A stretch of 64,000 bases of DNA, from assembly GCA_016719465.1 (NCBI GenBank), contig JADJYY010000012.1, forward strand, positions 73,823-137,822, in the 5' to 3' direction. Under the pieces are notes generated by a model that was given only the letters and a program-made list of their open reading frames with translations, ran no database searches and was not told the DNA's origin. This stretch comes from Hydrogenophilales bacterium (GTDB lineage: Bacteria > Pseudomonadota > Gammaproteobacteria > Burkholderiales > Thiobacillaceae). Position numbers and translations under genes: made by a program. Shown here in pieces: positions 16,713 to 25,755 of the stretch (the stretch's first letter is position 1; each line of letters begins with the position of its first letter).

Positions 16713-17290
16713 AGCGCTTGTTTTTGTTATTGCTGTTCCTACTCCCGCCCTGCCAGTTTGCCGGGGCGCACCACGTGCTGGGCCGCCCCACCTACAGCCT
16801 GAGCGAGGATTCCAACACCCCGCCCAGCATGCAGGTGGAGACGCAAATCGGCGCGTATTTCGTGAGCTACATGGCGTTCCCCGCGTTTCCGAAACCCAAC
16901 GAACCCGGCCGCGTCAGCGTCTATGCCACCCGGCTCGATGACGGCGCGCCCTTCCAGGGGGAAATCACCTTCAGCGTGCGCGACGACAGCTGGCTTGACG
17001 GCTGGTTCGCCAGCCGGAAAGAAGTGCTGGGCGTCCAGCGCCCCAATGACAACACCCACCGCCAGGGCTTCATCTTCAAGAACGAAGGCGACTACATCAT
17101 CACCGCGGAATTCGAGGACGGCGGCGAGCCCTACATCATCGATTTTCCGCTGCGCATCGGTGAGCCCGTCGCGGTCGGCCCCATCGGCGTCGCCGTGGGC
17201 GTGATCACCGTCATCCTGGTCGGCGTCAACCTGGTGCAACGCAAGCGGCTGCCGCGCGCGGGTAAACAAGGCAGGCGGGCTGCTTCGTGA
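16709..17290 (+). CDS. Exported FixH/YtkA-like membrane-anchored protein
   Basis: 193 residues with a cleavable signal peptide (MKRLFLLLLFLLPPCQFAGA) and a C-terminal membrane helix (GVAVGVITVILVGVNLV) before a basic tail. The beta-rich domain between resembles FixH/YtkA-type domains (GRVSVYATRLDDGAPFQG, GDYIITAEF). If cleaved after AGA, the mature protein would begin His-His, a possible copper site. It overlaps the next gene (GTGA), which is FixG/NapH-like, so the two recall the FixG-FixH pair. The exact function is unknown. Confidence 0.65.
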   Translation: MKRLFLLLLFLLPPCQFAGAHHVLGRPTYSLSEDSNTPPSMQVETQIGAYFVSYMAFPAFPKPNEPGRVSVYATRLDDGAPFQGEITFSVRDDSWLDGWFASRKEVLGVQRPNDNTHRQGFIFKNEGDYIITAEFEDGGEPYIIDFPLRIGEPVAVGPIGVAVGVITVILVGVNLVQRKRLPRAGKQGRRAAS

Positions 17291-18858
17291 TCTATTGCAG
17301 CGTGGACGGCGCGTTGATGATGACCCATCCGGGGCTGCCGGAATTCTGGGGGATTTGCATCCTCATCATGATGATCCTGACGGTGGTGTGGGCCATGACC
17401 GCGCCAATGACCGCAATGAAAACCGCCATGCATGGCGCGGGCGCGCTAACGCTCGCCCGGCTGCCGGTGGTCGGCAACGGGGTTCGTCTGCTGGCGGCAA
17501 ACCGCTGGGTGCCGCTGGTCTTGAAGCTGGCGATGGTTTCGCTCTTTTTGCTGGTGATTGCCGCGGGCTTGTTCGGCACCCCGTTCCCGGAGCGGAATCT
17601 CGCCACCGTGCTGACCTGGAACCTGTGGTGGGGCGGACTGATTTTTTCGATCTTCTTTCTTGGCTCGGCCTGGTGCGCGATCTGTCCCTGGGATGCGCTG
17701 GCGCAGTGGCTGGTGCGGCGTCGGCTATGGCGGCGCGCGCGGCCGAACAACTCCCTCAATCTGCGCGTGCCACGCTGGCTGCGCGGTGTGTGGCCGGCCC
17801 TCTGGCTACTCGTTGGCCTGACCTGGCTTGAACTTGGCATGGGCATCACCCTCGATCCCCATGCCACGGCATTGGTCGCGCTGCTGATCGTGGTACTCGC
17901 CACGGCCTCGCTCGCGGTTTTTCGGCGCAAGGCGTTTTGCCGCTACTTCTGCCCGGTGGGCCGCACCGTTGGGTCCTATTCCCAACTGGCCATGGTGGAA
18001 CTGAGACCCATCGACGCCAGCGTGTGCGCCCGTTGCAAGACACTGGATTGCTATCACGGCAACCAAGAGATCGAACCCTGCCCGACCGGGCTGGTGATGG
18101 GCAGTCTGAAGCAGAACAACTACTGCACGTCATGCGGAAACTGCACCCAAAGCTGCCCGCATGCCAACATTGCCTGGCGCTTGCGCCCCCCCAGCATCGA
18201 GGCCGTGCGGGGCGCGCGTCCGCAAACGGATGAAGCCTGGTTCATGGTCGCGCTGCTCGCGCTCACCGCCCTGCATGGCCTGACCATGATGCCATTCTGG
18301 GAAGCGTGGATGCGCGCCCTGGCCCGTGCCATCGGCGACAGCGGCGGTTTGTTGTGGAGCTTCAGTCTCGGACTCGCGGCCTGTCTGATCTCCGTGGGCG
18401 GGCTCTATGCCCTCCTGGCGGCGGCGACCCACCGCCTGACCGGTGGCAGCCAGCCTTTCAGGCGTTACCTCACCTCGTTTGCGTTTGTCGCGCTTCCACT
18501 CGCGTTTGCCTATCACATGGCGCACAACCTGAATCATCTGGTGCGGGAAAGCGCGGGCGTGGGCGGCGTGTTGCGGAATCCCCTCGGCGTAGGCGCGTTG
18601 CCGCTTGGCATGGCGGAAAAGCAGATTCGCCACATGAACATGCTGATCTACCAGGACGTGGTATTCGCATTGCAGGCCGGCCTGTTGGTGCTGGGATTTC
18701 TGATCGCCGTGCGAATCGTGCGCCATCGGGGTGCCTCTCTTCTTGAAGCGGGCGCGGGAAGCCAGGGCTGGAGGCTCTTCCCCATGTTGCTGTTCGCGGC
18801 CGGCATATCCGGCTTCAATCTTTGGTTGCTGATGCAGCCCATGGTGATGCGGATGTAA
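17287..18858 (+). CDS. FixG/NapH-like polyferredoxin membrane protein
   Basis: 523 residues starting at GTG 17287, overlapping the previous stop by four bases. At least ten hydrophobic segments are visible. The NapH-type signatures CAICPWDAL and FCRYFCPVGRTVG are present, then two cytoplasmic Fe-S motifs, CARCKTLDC...CPT and CTSCGNCTQSCPH. The C-terminal half adds five or six membrane helices with conserved-looking His (HMAHNLNHL, RHMNM), which could bind heme b. It is larger than NapH and CcoG and best described as a fusion of a NapH-like core with a membrane domain. It probably takes part in quinol oxidation or metal reduction. Confidence 0.75.
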   Translation: MIYCSVDGALMMTHPGLPEFWGICILIMMILTVVWAMTAPMTAMKTAMHGAGALTLARLPVVGNGVRLLAANRWVPLVLKLAMVSLFLLVIAAGLFGTPFPERNLATVLTWNLWWGGLIFSIFFLGSAWCAICPWDALAQWLVRRRLWRRARPNNSLNLRVPRWLRGVWPALWLLVGLTWLELGMGITLDPHATALVALLIVVLATASLAVFRRKAFCRYFCPVGRTVGSYSQLAMVELRPIDASVCARCKTLDCYHGNQEIEPCPTGLVMGSLKQNNYCTSCGNCTQSCPHANIAWRLRPPSIEAVRGARPQTDEAWFMVALLALTALHGLTMMPFWEAWMRALARAIGDSGGLLWSFSLGLAACLISVGGLYALLAAATHRLTGGSQPFRRYLTSFAFVALPLAFAYHMAHNLNHLVRESAGVGGVLRNPLGVGALPLGMAEKQIRHMNMLIYQDVVFALQAGLLVLGFLIAVRIVRHRGASLLEAGAGSQGWRLFPMLLFAAGISGFNLWLLMQPMVMRM

Positions 18859-18873
18859 ACCAGGAGAAAACGG

Positions 18874-19458
18874 ATGGATCGTCGAGCATTCTTCCAGCAG
18901 GCATTTCGTAACACGGGCAAGAAAATTGTCGCGGTATGCGATGCCAAAGTCAGCCGACAGGCTGCGCACTGGATCCGCCCTCCCCATGCGCTTGGCGAAC
19001 TGGAATTCCTCCTTGCCTGCACGCGTTGCGGCGCCTGCATTGCCGCTTGCCCGCACGAAGTGATATTTCCCTTGGCCGCAAGACTCGGAATCAGTGTGGC
19101 CGGCACGCCCGCATTGGACCTGCTCAACAAAGGCTGTCACTTATGCGAAGAGTGGCCGTGTGTCGCCGCCTGTGAACCGGCAGCGCTCAAGAAAGATACG
19201 GAAGAGGGCGCCGCGGGATGGCCGACGCCTTTCGCCCGGGTTCAAGTCGACACGAGCGCCTGCTTGCCTTATCAAGGCCCGGAGTGCGGCGCGTGCGAGG
19301 GGAGTTGCAAGGTGCCGGGCGCGCTCGTCTGGGATATGTATCGCCCACGCATCGATCCGGAACATTGCGTGGGGTGTGCCCTGTGCCGCGAGGCCTGCAT
19401 CGTGGAGCCCTCGGCGATCAAGATCGAGGCCGTCGCGCGCGCCGTCGATGCTTCGTGA
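18874..19458 (+). CDS. NapF/NapG-like ferredoxin closing the cluster
   Basis: 194 residues beginning MDRRAFFQQAF, a short Arg-Arg motif without a strong hydrophobic signal, so it may be cytoplasmic like NapF. Cysteine groups are CTRCGACIAACPH, CHLCEEWPCVAACEP, CGACEGSC and CVGCALCREAC. AGGAG precedes the ATG, 15 bp after the polyferredoxin gene. NapF is thought to help load Fe-S into NapA. Whether this is a NapF-type accessory or an electron carrier is unclear. Confidence 0.8.
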   Translation: MDRRAFFQQAFRNTGKKIVAVCDAKVSRQAAHWIRPPHALGELEFLLACTRCGACIAACPHEVIFPLAARLGISVAGTPALDLLNKGCHLCEEWPCVAACEPAALKKDTEEGAAGWPTPFARVQVDTSACLPYQGPECGACEGSCKVPGALVWDMYRPRIDPEHCVGCALCREACIVEPSAIKIEAVARAVDAS

Positions 19459-19803
19459 GGTTCCCGGCAACCCCGTCTGACAGGGGCGGAAGGGGCGCGG
19501 TCATGCCGCGGGTGGAAATCGACGTTGGCATGAGGCTATTGGGTTGGGCCGATCGCTTGGCGTGCCCGGTCGATATGCGCCCAGGCGGCAACGAATCCGC
19601 GGAAACAAAACGCGTAAACCGGGACGTATCGACAAGGACGGCTGACTTCACGGTGTCTTCATATCCCCGCGGGGGGGATTCAGGATTCCTCGGGAGTCGG
19701 ATATTCCGGGCTTGACCACGAAGCCCGCGTTTTTGCGCGGGCTGATGATTGACCAGGCAGGCCTTCCTCTTTACCATACGCGGTCTTTTTCGAGGGGGAA
19801 CCC
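19459..19803 (+). promoter_or_regulatory. Intergenic region with hairpin and tpiA promoter
   Basis: About 345 bp. AGCCCGCG (19722-19729) and CGCGGGCT (19736-19743) form an 8-bp stem with a T-rich loop but no trailing T tract. A sigma-70-like promoter follows: TTGACC (19749-19754), 17 bp, TACCAT (19772-19777), 26 bp before tpiA. A 70-codon open frame at 19503-19715 shows no family features and is not called. Confidence 0.55.
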
Positions 19804-20550
19804 ATGCGTCGCAAACTGGTCGCCGGCAACTGGAAAATGCATGGCAGTCTGGCCGAGAACAAAGCCTTGTTGGCCGGCGTGCTGGCCGGCATGGGCGATG
19901 TGAAGGCCGGCGTGGCGGTGTGCGTGCCCTTCCCCTATCTGTCTCAAGCCCAGGCCGGGCTGACCGGTTCGGCCGTCGCCTGGGGCGCGCAGAACATGAG
20001 CCAGCATGCCAAGGGTGCCTACACGGGTGAAGTGTCGGCGTCCATGCTCAAGGACTTCGGTTGTACCTATGTCATCGTCGGCCATTCCGAGCGTCGCGCC
20101 CTCTATGGCGAAAGCGATGCGGTGGTGGCCGAGAAATTCGCCGCCGCCCAGGCGGCCGGCCTGACGCCGATTCTTTGCGTGGGCGAGACCCTGGAGGAGC
20201 GCGAGTCCGGCGTCACCGAGCAGGTCGTCGGCCGTCAACTGGATGTCGTCATCGCCAAGTGCGGGGTTGCCGCCCTGGCGCGGGCCGTGGTGGCCTACGA
20301 GCCGGTCTGGGCGATCGGTACCGGCAAGACCGCCACGCCGGAGCAGGCCCAGACGGTGCACGCCTTTATTCGCGGCAGGGTGCGCGCACTGGATGCCGCC
20401 GTGGCGTCGGGTCTGGTCATCCAGTACGGTGGCAGCATGAAAGCCAGTAATGCGGTCGAACTGCTTTCCCAGCCGGATATCGATGGCGGACTGATTGGCG
20501 GCGCTTCTCTCAACGCCGAGGAATTCCTGGCGATTTGCCGGGCCGGTTAA
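19804..20550 (+). CDS. tpiA: Triosephosphate isomerase
   Basis: 248 residues, interconverting dihydroxyacetone phosphate and glyceraldehyde-3-phosphate. It starts [14 protein letters not shown] (active-site Asn and Lys), has the catalytic His in VIVGHSERR, the catalytic Glu in [12 protein letters not shown] (with the flexible loop) and the phosphate-binding QYGGSMK and GGLIGGASL. The start is set by AGGGGGAA just upstream. It is followed by secG, a conserved betaproteobacterial arrangement. Confidence 0.98.
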   Translation: MRRKLVAGNWKMHGSLAENKALLAGVLAGMGDVKAGVAVCVPFPYLSQAQAGLTGSAVAWGAQNMSQHAKGAYTGEVSASMLKDFGCTYVIVGHSERRALYGESDAVVAEKFAAAQAAGLTPILCVGETLEERESGVTEQVVGRQLDVVIAKCGVAALARAVVAYEPVWAIGTGKTATPEQAQTVHAFIRGRVRALDAAVASGLVIQYGGSMKASNAVELLSQPDIDGGLIGGASLNAEEFLAICRAG

Positions 20551-20583
20551 GGCGCGGACCAGGTTCAGGATAGGGTGCAATAA

Positions 20584-20922
20584 ATGGAATTTATGGTTTG
20601 GATTCTTCATCTTCTGGTGGCCGCCGCCGTGGTCGGCCTGGTGCTGCTCCAGCATGGCAAGGGAGCCGACATGGGCGCCGCCTTTGGCAGTGGCTCGTCC
20701 GGCAGCCTGTTCGGCGCCAGCGGTTCGGCGAATTTCCTGTCGCGCACCACCGCGGTGCTGGCGACGGCGTTTTTCGTGACCAGCCTTGGCCTGACTTATT
20801 TTTCCAGCCAGAAGCATGGGGCTGCGGTCACGCCCGTGGCCGCGCCCGCCCAGCCCGCGGCGCCCCAGCCTGTCCAGCAGCCCGCGGGTGGAATCGATAA
20901 GTCGGGGGCGATCCCGAAGTGA
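20584..20922 (+). CDS. secG: Preprotein translocase subunit SecG
   Basis: 112 residues, two membrane helices ([18 protein letters not shown] and [17 protein letters not shown]) joined by the SecG loop [20 protein letters not shown]. An Ala/Pro-rich cytoplasmic tail follows. It stabilises the SecYE channel. Located 33 bp after tpiA and just before a tRNA-Leu gene. Confidence 0.95.
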   Translation: MEFMVWILHLLVAAAVVGLVLLQHGKGADMGAAFGSGSSGSLFGASGSANFLSRTTAVLATAFFVTSLGLTYFSSQKHGAAVTPVAAPAQPAAPQPVQQPAGGIDKSGAIPK

Positions 20923-20953
20923 GTTTTTCGGAATGCCCGCGCATTCCGAGTAG

Positions 20954-21038
20954 GCCGACGTGGTGAAATTGGTAGACACGCTGTCTTGAGGGGGCAGTGA
21001 CGAAAGTCGTGCGAGTTCGAGTCTCGCCGTCGGCACCA
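20954..21038 (+). tRNA. tRNA-Leu (anticodon GAG)
   Basis: 85 nt with encoded CCA. Acceptor GCCGACG pairs with CGTCGGC. The D arm is GTG...CAC. The anticodon stem CTGTC/GGCAG encloses the loop TTGAGGG, giving anticodon GAG. A long variable arm (class II) and a T arm GCGAG-TTCGAGT-CTCGC follow. It reads Leu codons CUC/CUU. Confidence 0.97.
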
Positions 21039-21073
21039 TCGAATTTCCTTATGATCCTTTTGTGATATTTAAT

Positions 21074-21105
21074 AACCCATTGATATCAATGGGTTTTTTC
21101 TTTTT
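21074..21105 (+). terminator. Rho-independent terminator after tRNA-Leu
   Basis: The palindrome from 21074 to 21095 (AACCCATTGAT and its complement) is followed by TTTTTCTTTTT. This is the clearest intrinsic terminator in the window and ends the tpiA-secG-tRNA transcript before nuo. Confidence 0.93.
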
Positions 21106-21112
21106 GTGCGCC

Positions 21113-21141
21113 TTGACGCGGGGCCCTCGAAACCCTAGACT
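21113..21141 (+). promoter_or_regulatory. Sigma-70-type promoter of the nuo operon
   Basis: TTGACG (21113-21118), 17 bp spacer, TAGACT (21136-21141), directly after the terminator and 57 bp before the nuoA start. Expected transcript start near 21148. Confidence 0.7.
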
Positions 21142-21198
21142 TGCGGCCTTCTTTGGTGCGCGCCGACGTATGTGGCAACGCGCCATTCCGGGGAATCC

Positions 21199-21555
21199 AT
21201 GCTCGAGAATTATTTTCCGATTCTGCTGTTCATCCTGGTGGGGCTGGGGGTGGGCGTCGGTCCCATGGTGGTGGGCTGGTTGCTGGGTCCCCATCGTCCG
21301 GACGCGGAAAAGATGTCTCCCTACGAATGCGGCTTCGAGGCCTTCGAGGATGCGCGCATGAAGTTCGACGTGCGCTATTACCTGGTGGCCATCCTGTTCA
21401 TCCTGTTCGATCTGGAAATCGCCTTCCTGTTTCCCTGGGCCGTGGTGCTGGAGGAGCTGGGCATGTTCGGCTTCGTTTCCATGGTGATTTTCCTTGGCAT
21501 CCTGGTGGTGGGCTTCGTCTACGAGTGGATGAAGGGCGCCCTGGACTGGGAATGA
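21199..21555 (+). CDS. nuoA: NADH-quinone oxidoreductase subunit A
   Basis: 118-residue membrane subunit with three helices. The conserved segment [31 protein letters not shown] contains the functionally important loop and acidic residues. First gene of a 14-subunit complex I operon. ATG at 21199 is preferred, with GGGGA upstream, because [11 protein letters not shown] is the usual betaproteobacterial N-terminus; an in-frame ATG lies at 21172. Confidence 0.95.
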   Translation: MLENYFPILLFILVGLGVGVGPMVVGWLLGPHRPDAEKMSPYECGFEAFEDARMKFDVRYYLVAILFILFDLEIAFLFPWAVVLEELGMFGFVSMVIFLGILVVGFVYEWMKGALDWE

Positions 21556-21564
21556 GGTAGGCAT

Positions 21565-22041
21565 ATGGGTATCGAAGGCATCCTCGAAAAAGGTTTCGTC
21601 ACCACTACCGTGGACACGGTGGTGAACTACACCCGTACCGGATCCCTGTGGCCCATGACCTTCGGCCTGGCCTGTTGCGCCATCGAGATGATGCAGGCCG
21701 GCGCTTCCCGCTACGACCTGGACCGCTTCGGCATCGTGTTCCGCCCCAGTCCGCGCCAGTCCGATCTGATGATCGTGGCCGGCACCCTGTGCAACAAGAT
21801 GGCGCCGGCCCTGCGCAAGGTCTACGACCAGATGGCCGAGCCGCGCTGGGTGCTGTCCATGGGCTCCTGCGCCAACGGCGGCGGCTACTACCATTATTCC
21901 TATTCCGTGGTGCGCGGCTGCGACCGCATCGTGCCCGTGGATGTCTATGTGCCGGGCTGCCCGCCCACCGCCGAGGCCCTGTTGTACGGCCTGATCCAGT
22001 TGCAGAAGAAGATTCGCCGCACTTCCACCATCGCCCGCTGA
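21565..22041 (+). CDS. nuoB: NADH-quinone oxidoreductase subunit B
   Basis: 158 residues, carrying Fe-S cluster N2 next to the quinone site. The tandem cysteines in [12 protein letters not shown], the Cys in [11 protein letters not shown] and the Cys in [14 protein letters not shown] are all present. It begins 9 bp after nuoA. Confidence 0.97.
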   Translation: MGIEGILEKGFVTTTVDTVVNYTRTGSLWPMTFGLACCAIEMMQAGASRYDLDRFGIVFRPSPRQSDLMIVAGTLCNKMAPALRKVYDQMAEPRWVLSMGSCANGGGYYHYSYSVVRGCDRIVPVDVYVPGCPPTAEALLYGLIQLQKKIRRTSTIAR

Positions 22042-22059
22042 CAGGACCGACGCCCCATC

Positions 22060-22659
22060 ATGCCGCTGACCCCGGAAGCCCTCCTCGCGCGCGTCGAAGA
22101 CGCCCTGGGCGACAAGCTCGTCTCCAGCAAGATCGCCGTGGGCGAAGTCACTGTCGAGGTGAAGCCGGAGGATTGGCTCGAAGTGGCCACGACCCTGCGC
22201 GACGAGCCGGGACTGGCCTTCGATCTCATGATGGACCTGTGTGGCGTCGATTACTCCGCCTACAAGGACGGGGCCTGGGAAGGCGCCCGCTTCGCCGTGG
22301 TGGTGCATCTGCTTTCCATCGTCAAGAACCATCGCCTGCGCCTGCGCGCCTTCTGCGCCGACGACGACATGCCGGTGATCGCTTCCCTGATCGATATCTG
22401 GCCCGCCGTCAACTGGTTCGAGCGGGAGGCCTTCGACCTGTTCGGCATCGTCTTCGAGGGGCATCCAGACCTGCGCCGCATCCTCACCGACTACGGCTTC
22501 ATCGGCCATCCCTTCCGCAAGGATTTCCCCGTCTCCGGCCATGTGGAAATGCGTTATGACCCGGACCTGAAGCGCGTCATCTACCAGCCGGTGAGCATCG
22601 ACCCGCGCGAGATCACGCCGCGCATCGTGCGCGAAGACAACTACGGCGGGGTGGCGTAA
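22060..22659 (+). CDS. nuoC: NADH-quinone oxidoreductase subunit C
   Basis: 199 residues, the 30-kDa peripheral-arm subunit. The signature [36 protein letters not shown] is complete. It stays separate from NuoD, in contrast to the fused NuoCD of enterobacteria. Its stop abuts the nuoD ATG. Confidence 0.97.
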   Translation: MPLTPEALLARVEDALGDKLVSSKIAVGEVTVEVKPEDWLEVATTLRDEPGLAFDLMMDLCGVDYSAYKDGAWEGARFAVVVHLLSIVKNHRLRLRAFCADDDMPVIASLIDIWPAVNWFEREAFDLFGIVFEGHPDLRRILTDYGFIGHPFRKDFPVSGHVEMRYDPDLKRVIYQPVSIDPREITPRIVREDNYGGVA

Positions 22660-23913
22660 ATGGCCGACATCCGTAACTACACCATCAATTTCGGCCCTCA
22701 GCACCCGGCCGCCCACGGGGTGCTGCGCCTGGTACTTGAGCTGGACGGCGAGGTGATCGAGCGCGCCGATCCCCATGTCGGCCTGCTGCATCGCGGCACC
22801 GAGAAGCTGGCCGAGACCAAGACCTTCCTCCAGGCCGTGCCTTACATGGATCGTCTGGACTACATGTCCATGATGATGAACGAGCACGCCTACTGCATGG
22901 CCATCGAGCGCCTGCTGGGCATCCAGGTGCCGGAGCGGGCCCAGTACATCCGGGTGATGTTCGACGAGATCACCCGCATCATGAATCACCTGTTGTGGCT
23001 GGGCACCCACGCCCTGGACGTGGGCGCCATGACCGTCTTCCTGTACGCCTTCCGCGAGCGGGAAGACCTGATCGACGTCTATGAGGCGGTGACCGGCGCC
23101 CGCATGCACGCGGCCTATTACCGTCCGGGCGGCGTCTACCGCGACCTGCCCGATCGCATGCCGCAATACCTGGCCTCCAGGAGCAAGAACGAGTCCGATC
23201 TGCGTCGCCTCAACGAGAACCGCCAGGGCAGCGTGCTGGACTTCATCGAGGACTTCACCCGTCGTTTCCCCGGCTACGTGGACGACTACGAAACCCTGCT
23301 CACCGACAACCGCATCTGGAAGCAGCGCACCGTCGGCATCGGCGTGCTGACGCCGGAGCGGGCCAAGGCGCTGGGCATGACCGGCCCCATCCTGCGCGGC
23401 TCCGGCATCGCCTGGGACATGCGCAAGCAGCAGCCCTACGAAGTCTACGATCGCATGGATTTCGAGATCCCCGTGGGCCGCACCGGCGACAGCTACGACC
23501 GCTACCTGGTGCGCATGGAAGAGATGCGCGAGTCCAACAAGATCATCAGGCAGTGCGTGGACTGGCTGAAGCAGAACCCGGGCCCGGTGATCGTGGAAAA
23601 CCACAAGGTGGCGCCGCCCAACCGGGAATCCATGAAGTCCAACATGGAAGAGCTGATCCACCACTTCAAGCTGTTCACCGAAGGCATGCACGTGCCCGAG
23701 GGCGAGGCCTACGCGGCGGTGGAACATTCCAAGGGCGAGTTCGGCGTCTATCTGATTTCCGACGGCGCCAACAAGCCCTACCGGCTCAAGCTGCGCGCCC
23801 CCGGCTTCTCCCACCTGGCCGCCCTGGACGAGATGTCGCGCGGCCACATGATCGCCGACGTGGTCGCCATCATCGGCACGCTGGACATCGTGTTCGGCGA
23901 CATTGACAGGTAA
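22660..23913 (+). CDS. nuoD: NADH-quinone oxidoreductase subunit D
   Basis: 417 residues, the 49-kDa subunit forming the quinone pocket with NuoB. Key features are [22 protein letters not shown] (quinone-site His), [14 protein letters not shown] and the C-terminal [18 protein letters not shown]. Starts directly after nuoC with no gap. Confidence 0.98.
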   Translation: MADIRNYTINFGPQHPAAHGVLRLVLELDGEVIERADPHVGLLHRGTEKLAETKTFLQAVPYMDRLDYMSMMMNEHAYCMAIERLLGIQVPERAQYIRVMFDEITRIMNHLLWLGTHALDVGAMTVFLYAFREREDLIDVYEAVTGARMHAAYYRPGGVYRDLPDRMPQYLASRSKNESDLRRLNENRQGSVLDFIEDFTRRFPGYVDDYETLLTDNRIWKQRTVGIGVLTPERAKALGMTGPILRGSGIAWDMRKQQPYEVYDRMDFEIPVGRTGDSYDRYLVRMEEMRESNKIIRQCVDWLKQNPGPVIVENHKVAPPNRESMKSNMEELIHHFKLFTEGMHVPEGEAYAAVEHSKGEFGVYLISDGANKPYRLKLRAPGFSHLAALDEMSRGHMIADVVAIIGTLDIVFGDIDR

Positions 23914-23916
23914 GCC

Positions 23917-24390
23917 ATGCTATCCGCTGAATCCCTGGCCCTCATCGACAAGGAAGTCGCCAAGTACCCGTCCGAGCACAAGCAGTCGGCGGTGATGAGC
24001 GCCCTGCGCATCGCCCAGGTGGAACTGGGCTGGCTGTCCAGGGACGCCATCGAGTACGTGGCGAATTACCTGGAGATGCCGGCCATCGCCGCCTACGAGG
24101 TGGCCACCTTCTACAACATGTACGACCTGGCGCCCGTGGGCCGCAACAAGGTGACCCTGTGCACCAACCTGCCCTGCCAGTTGCAGGGCGCCGACAAGAT
24201 CGCGGAACACCTCCAGGCCAGGCTTGGCATCGGCTTCGGCGAGACCACCGCCGACGGCCGCTACACCCTCAAGGAAGGCGAGTGCATGGGCGCCTGCGGC
24301 CACGGCCCCCTGTGCCTGCACAACAACCACAAGATGCACGCCAATCTGACGCCTGAAGCGGTGGACAAACTCCTGGATGAGATGAAATGA
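23917..24390 (+). CDS. nuoE: NADH-quinone oxidoreductase subunit E
   Basis: 157 residues, thioredoxin-like [2Fe-2S] subunit (N1a). The ligands are in [11 protein letters not shown] and [16 protein letters not shown]; the usual first motif Cys-x4-Cys is present as C-T-N-L-P-C. Helical N-terminus typical of NuoE. It overlaps nuoF by ATGA. Confidence 0.96.
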   Translation: MLSAESLALIDKEVAKYPSEHKQSAVMSALRIAQVELGWLSRDAIEYVANYLEMPAIAAYEVATFYNMYDLAPVGRNKVTLCTNLPCQLQGADKIAEHLQARLGIGFGETTADGRYTLKEGECMGACGHGPLCLHNNHKMHANLTPEAVDKLLDEMK

Positions 24391-25673
24391 GTTTGAACGC
24401 CCCCAACCACAAGGTCTGCACCTGGACGCTGGATTACGACAATCCGGCTTCCCTGGCCACCTACACCGCCAACGGCGGCTACGAGGCCCTGAGGAAAATC
24501 CTGTCCGAGAAGACCCCGGCCGAGGACATCATCGCCCAGGTCAAGACCAGCGCCCTGCGCGGCCGCGGCGGCGCGGGCTTCCCCACTGGCCTGAAGTGGA
24601 GCTTCATGCCCCGGGCCTTCCCCGGCGACAAGTACGTGGTGTGCAACACCGACGAGGGTGAGCCCGGTACCTTCAAGGACCGGGATATCCTCATGTTCAA
24701 CCCGCATCAGCTCATCGAGGGGATGATCATCGCCGGCTACACCCTGGGCGCCAAGGCGGGCTACAACTACATCCACGGCGAAATCTTCGAGCAGTACGAG
24801 TCCTGGCAGCAGGCCTTGGATGAAGCCCGCACCGCCGGATTCCTGGGCAGGAACATCCTCGGTTCCGGCTGGGACTTCGACCTGCACGCCCACCACGGCT
24901 ACGGCGCCTACATCTGCGGCGAGGAAACCGCCCTGCTGGAGTCCATCGAGGGCAAGAAGGGCCAGCCCCGCTTCAAGCCGCCGTTCCCCGCCAGCTTCGG
25001 CCTCTACGGCAAGCCCACCACCATCAACAACACCGAGACCCTGGCGTCCATCCCCTGGATCATGCGCCACGGCGGCCAGGCTTTCCTGGAGCTGGGCAAG
25101 CCCAACAACGGCGGCAGCAAGCTGTTCTCCGTGTCCGGCCACGTCAACAAGCCGGGCAACTACGAAATCCCCCTGGGCACCCCCTTCGCCGACCTGCTGG
25201 AAATGGCCGGCGGCGTGCGTAAAGGCCACCAGTTGAAGGCGGTGATCCCCGGCGGCTCCTCCGCGCCGGTGCTGACCGCCGAGGCTATGATGGCCTGCAC
25301 CATGGACTTCGATTCCATCTCCAAGGCCGGTTCCATGCTGGGTTCCGGCGCGGTCATCGTCATGGACGACAGCGTCTGCATGGTCAAGGCCCTGGAGCGG
25401 TTGTCCTACTTCTACTTCGAGGAATCCTGCGGCCAGTGCACGCCGTGCCGGGAAGGCACCGGATGGCTCTACCGCATCGTCCACCGCATCGAATCCGGCC
25501 GGGGTCGGCCCGAGGACCTGGACGAGCTGCTGCGCATCGGCAAGAACATCGCCGGCAACACCATCTGCGCCCTGGGCGAGGCGGCGGTGGGGCCGGTGGC
25601 CAGCTTCGTGAAGCACTTCCGCAAGGAATTCGAGTACCACATCGAGCACAAGCGCTGCATGGTAGGTGTATGA
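24387..25673 (+). CDS. nuoF: NADH-quinone oxidoreductase subunit F
   Basis: 428 residues, the NADH- and FMN-binding subunit. [13 protein letters not shown] (NADH-binding), [14 protein letters not shown] (FMN) and the N3 cluster [13 protein letters not shown] with a later Cys in NTICALGEA are visible. It starts inside the nuoE stop codon. Confidence 0.98.
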   Translation: MSLNAPNHKVCTWTLDYDNPASLATYTANGGYEALRKILSEKTPAEDIIAQVKTSALRGRGGAGFPTGLKWSFMPRAFPGDKYVVCNTDEGEPGTFKDRDILMFNPHQLIEGMIIAGYTLGAKAGYNYIHGEIFEQYESWQQALDEARTAGFLGRNILGSGWDFDLHAHHGYGAYICGEETALLESIEGKKGQPRFKPPFPASFGLYGKPTTINNTETLASIPWIMRHGGQAFLELGKPNNGGSKLFSVSGHVNKPGNYEIPLGTPFADLLEMAGGVRKGHQLKAVIPGGSSAPVLTAEAMMACTMDFDSISKAGSMLGSGAVIVMDDSVCMVKALERLSYFYFEESCGQCTPCREGTGWLYRIVHRIESGRGRPEDLDELLRIGKNIAGNTICALGEAAVGPVASFVKHFRKEFEYHIEHKRCMVGV

Positions 25674-25755
25674 ACAGCCCCCTTGCTCACTACGTTCGCG
25701 TCCCCCCGAGGGGGAGCTATGCCTCCCTCGGGGCGGCCCGTCGGGAGTCATGACA
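25674..25755 (+). repeat. Palindromic intergenic repeat between nuoF and nuoG
   Basis: CCCCGAG (25704-25710) pairs with CTCGGGG (25727-25733), with further pairing of GGGGAG and CTCC inside. The preceding CTCACTACGTTCGCG text is of a kind dispersed in betaproteobacterial intergenic spaces. This REP-like hairpin within an operon could modulate mRNA stability. Confidence 0.6.

Noticed and set aside
19503..19715. 70-codon open frame upstream of tpiA
   Set aside because: No recognised motif or hydrophobic pattern, amino acid content looks random, and it lies in promoter and hairpin territory.
19722..19743. Hairpin as terminator of the NapA-like cluster
   Set aside because: There is no T tract on either strand and it lies 263 bp after the last gene, so it is listed only as a hairpin.
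21049..23847. Long minus-strand open frame across nuoA-nuoD
   Set aside because: Lies antisense to four intact nuo genes and shows only His/Gly/Ala-rich shadow composition.
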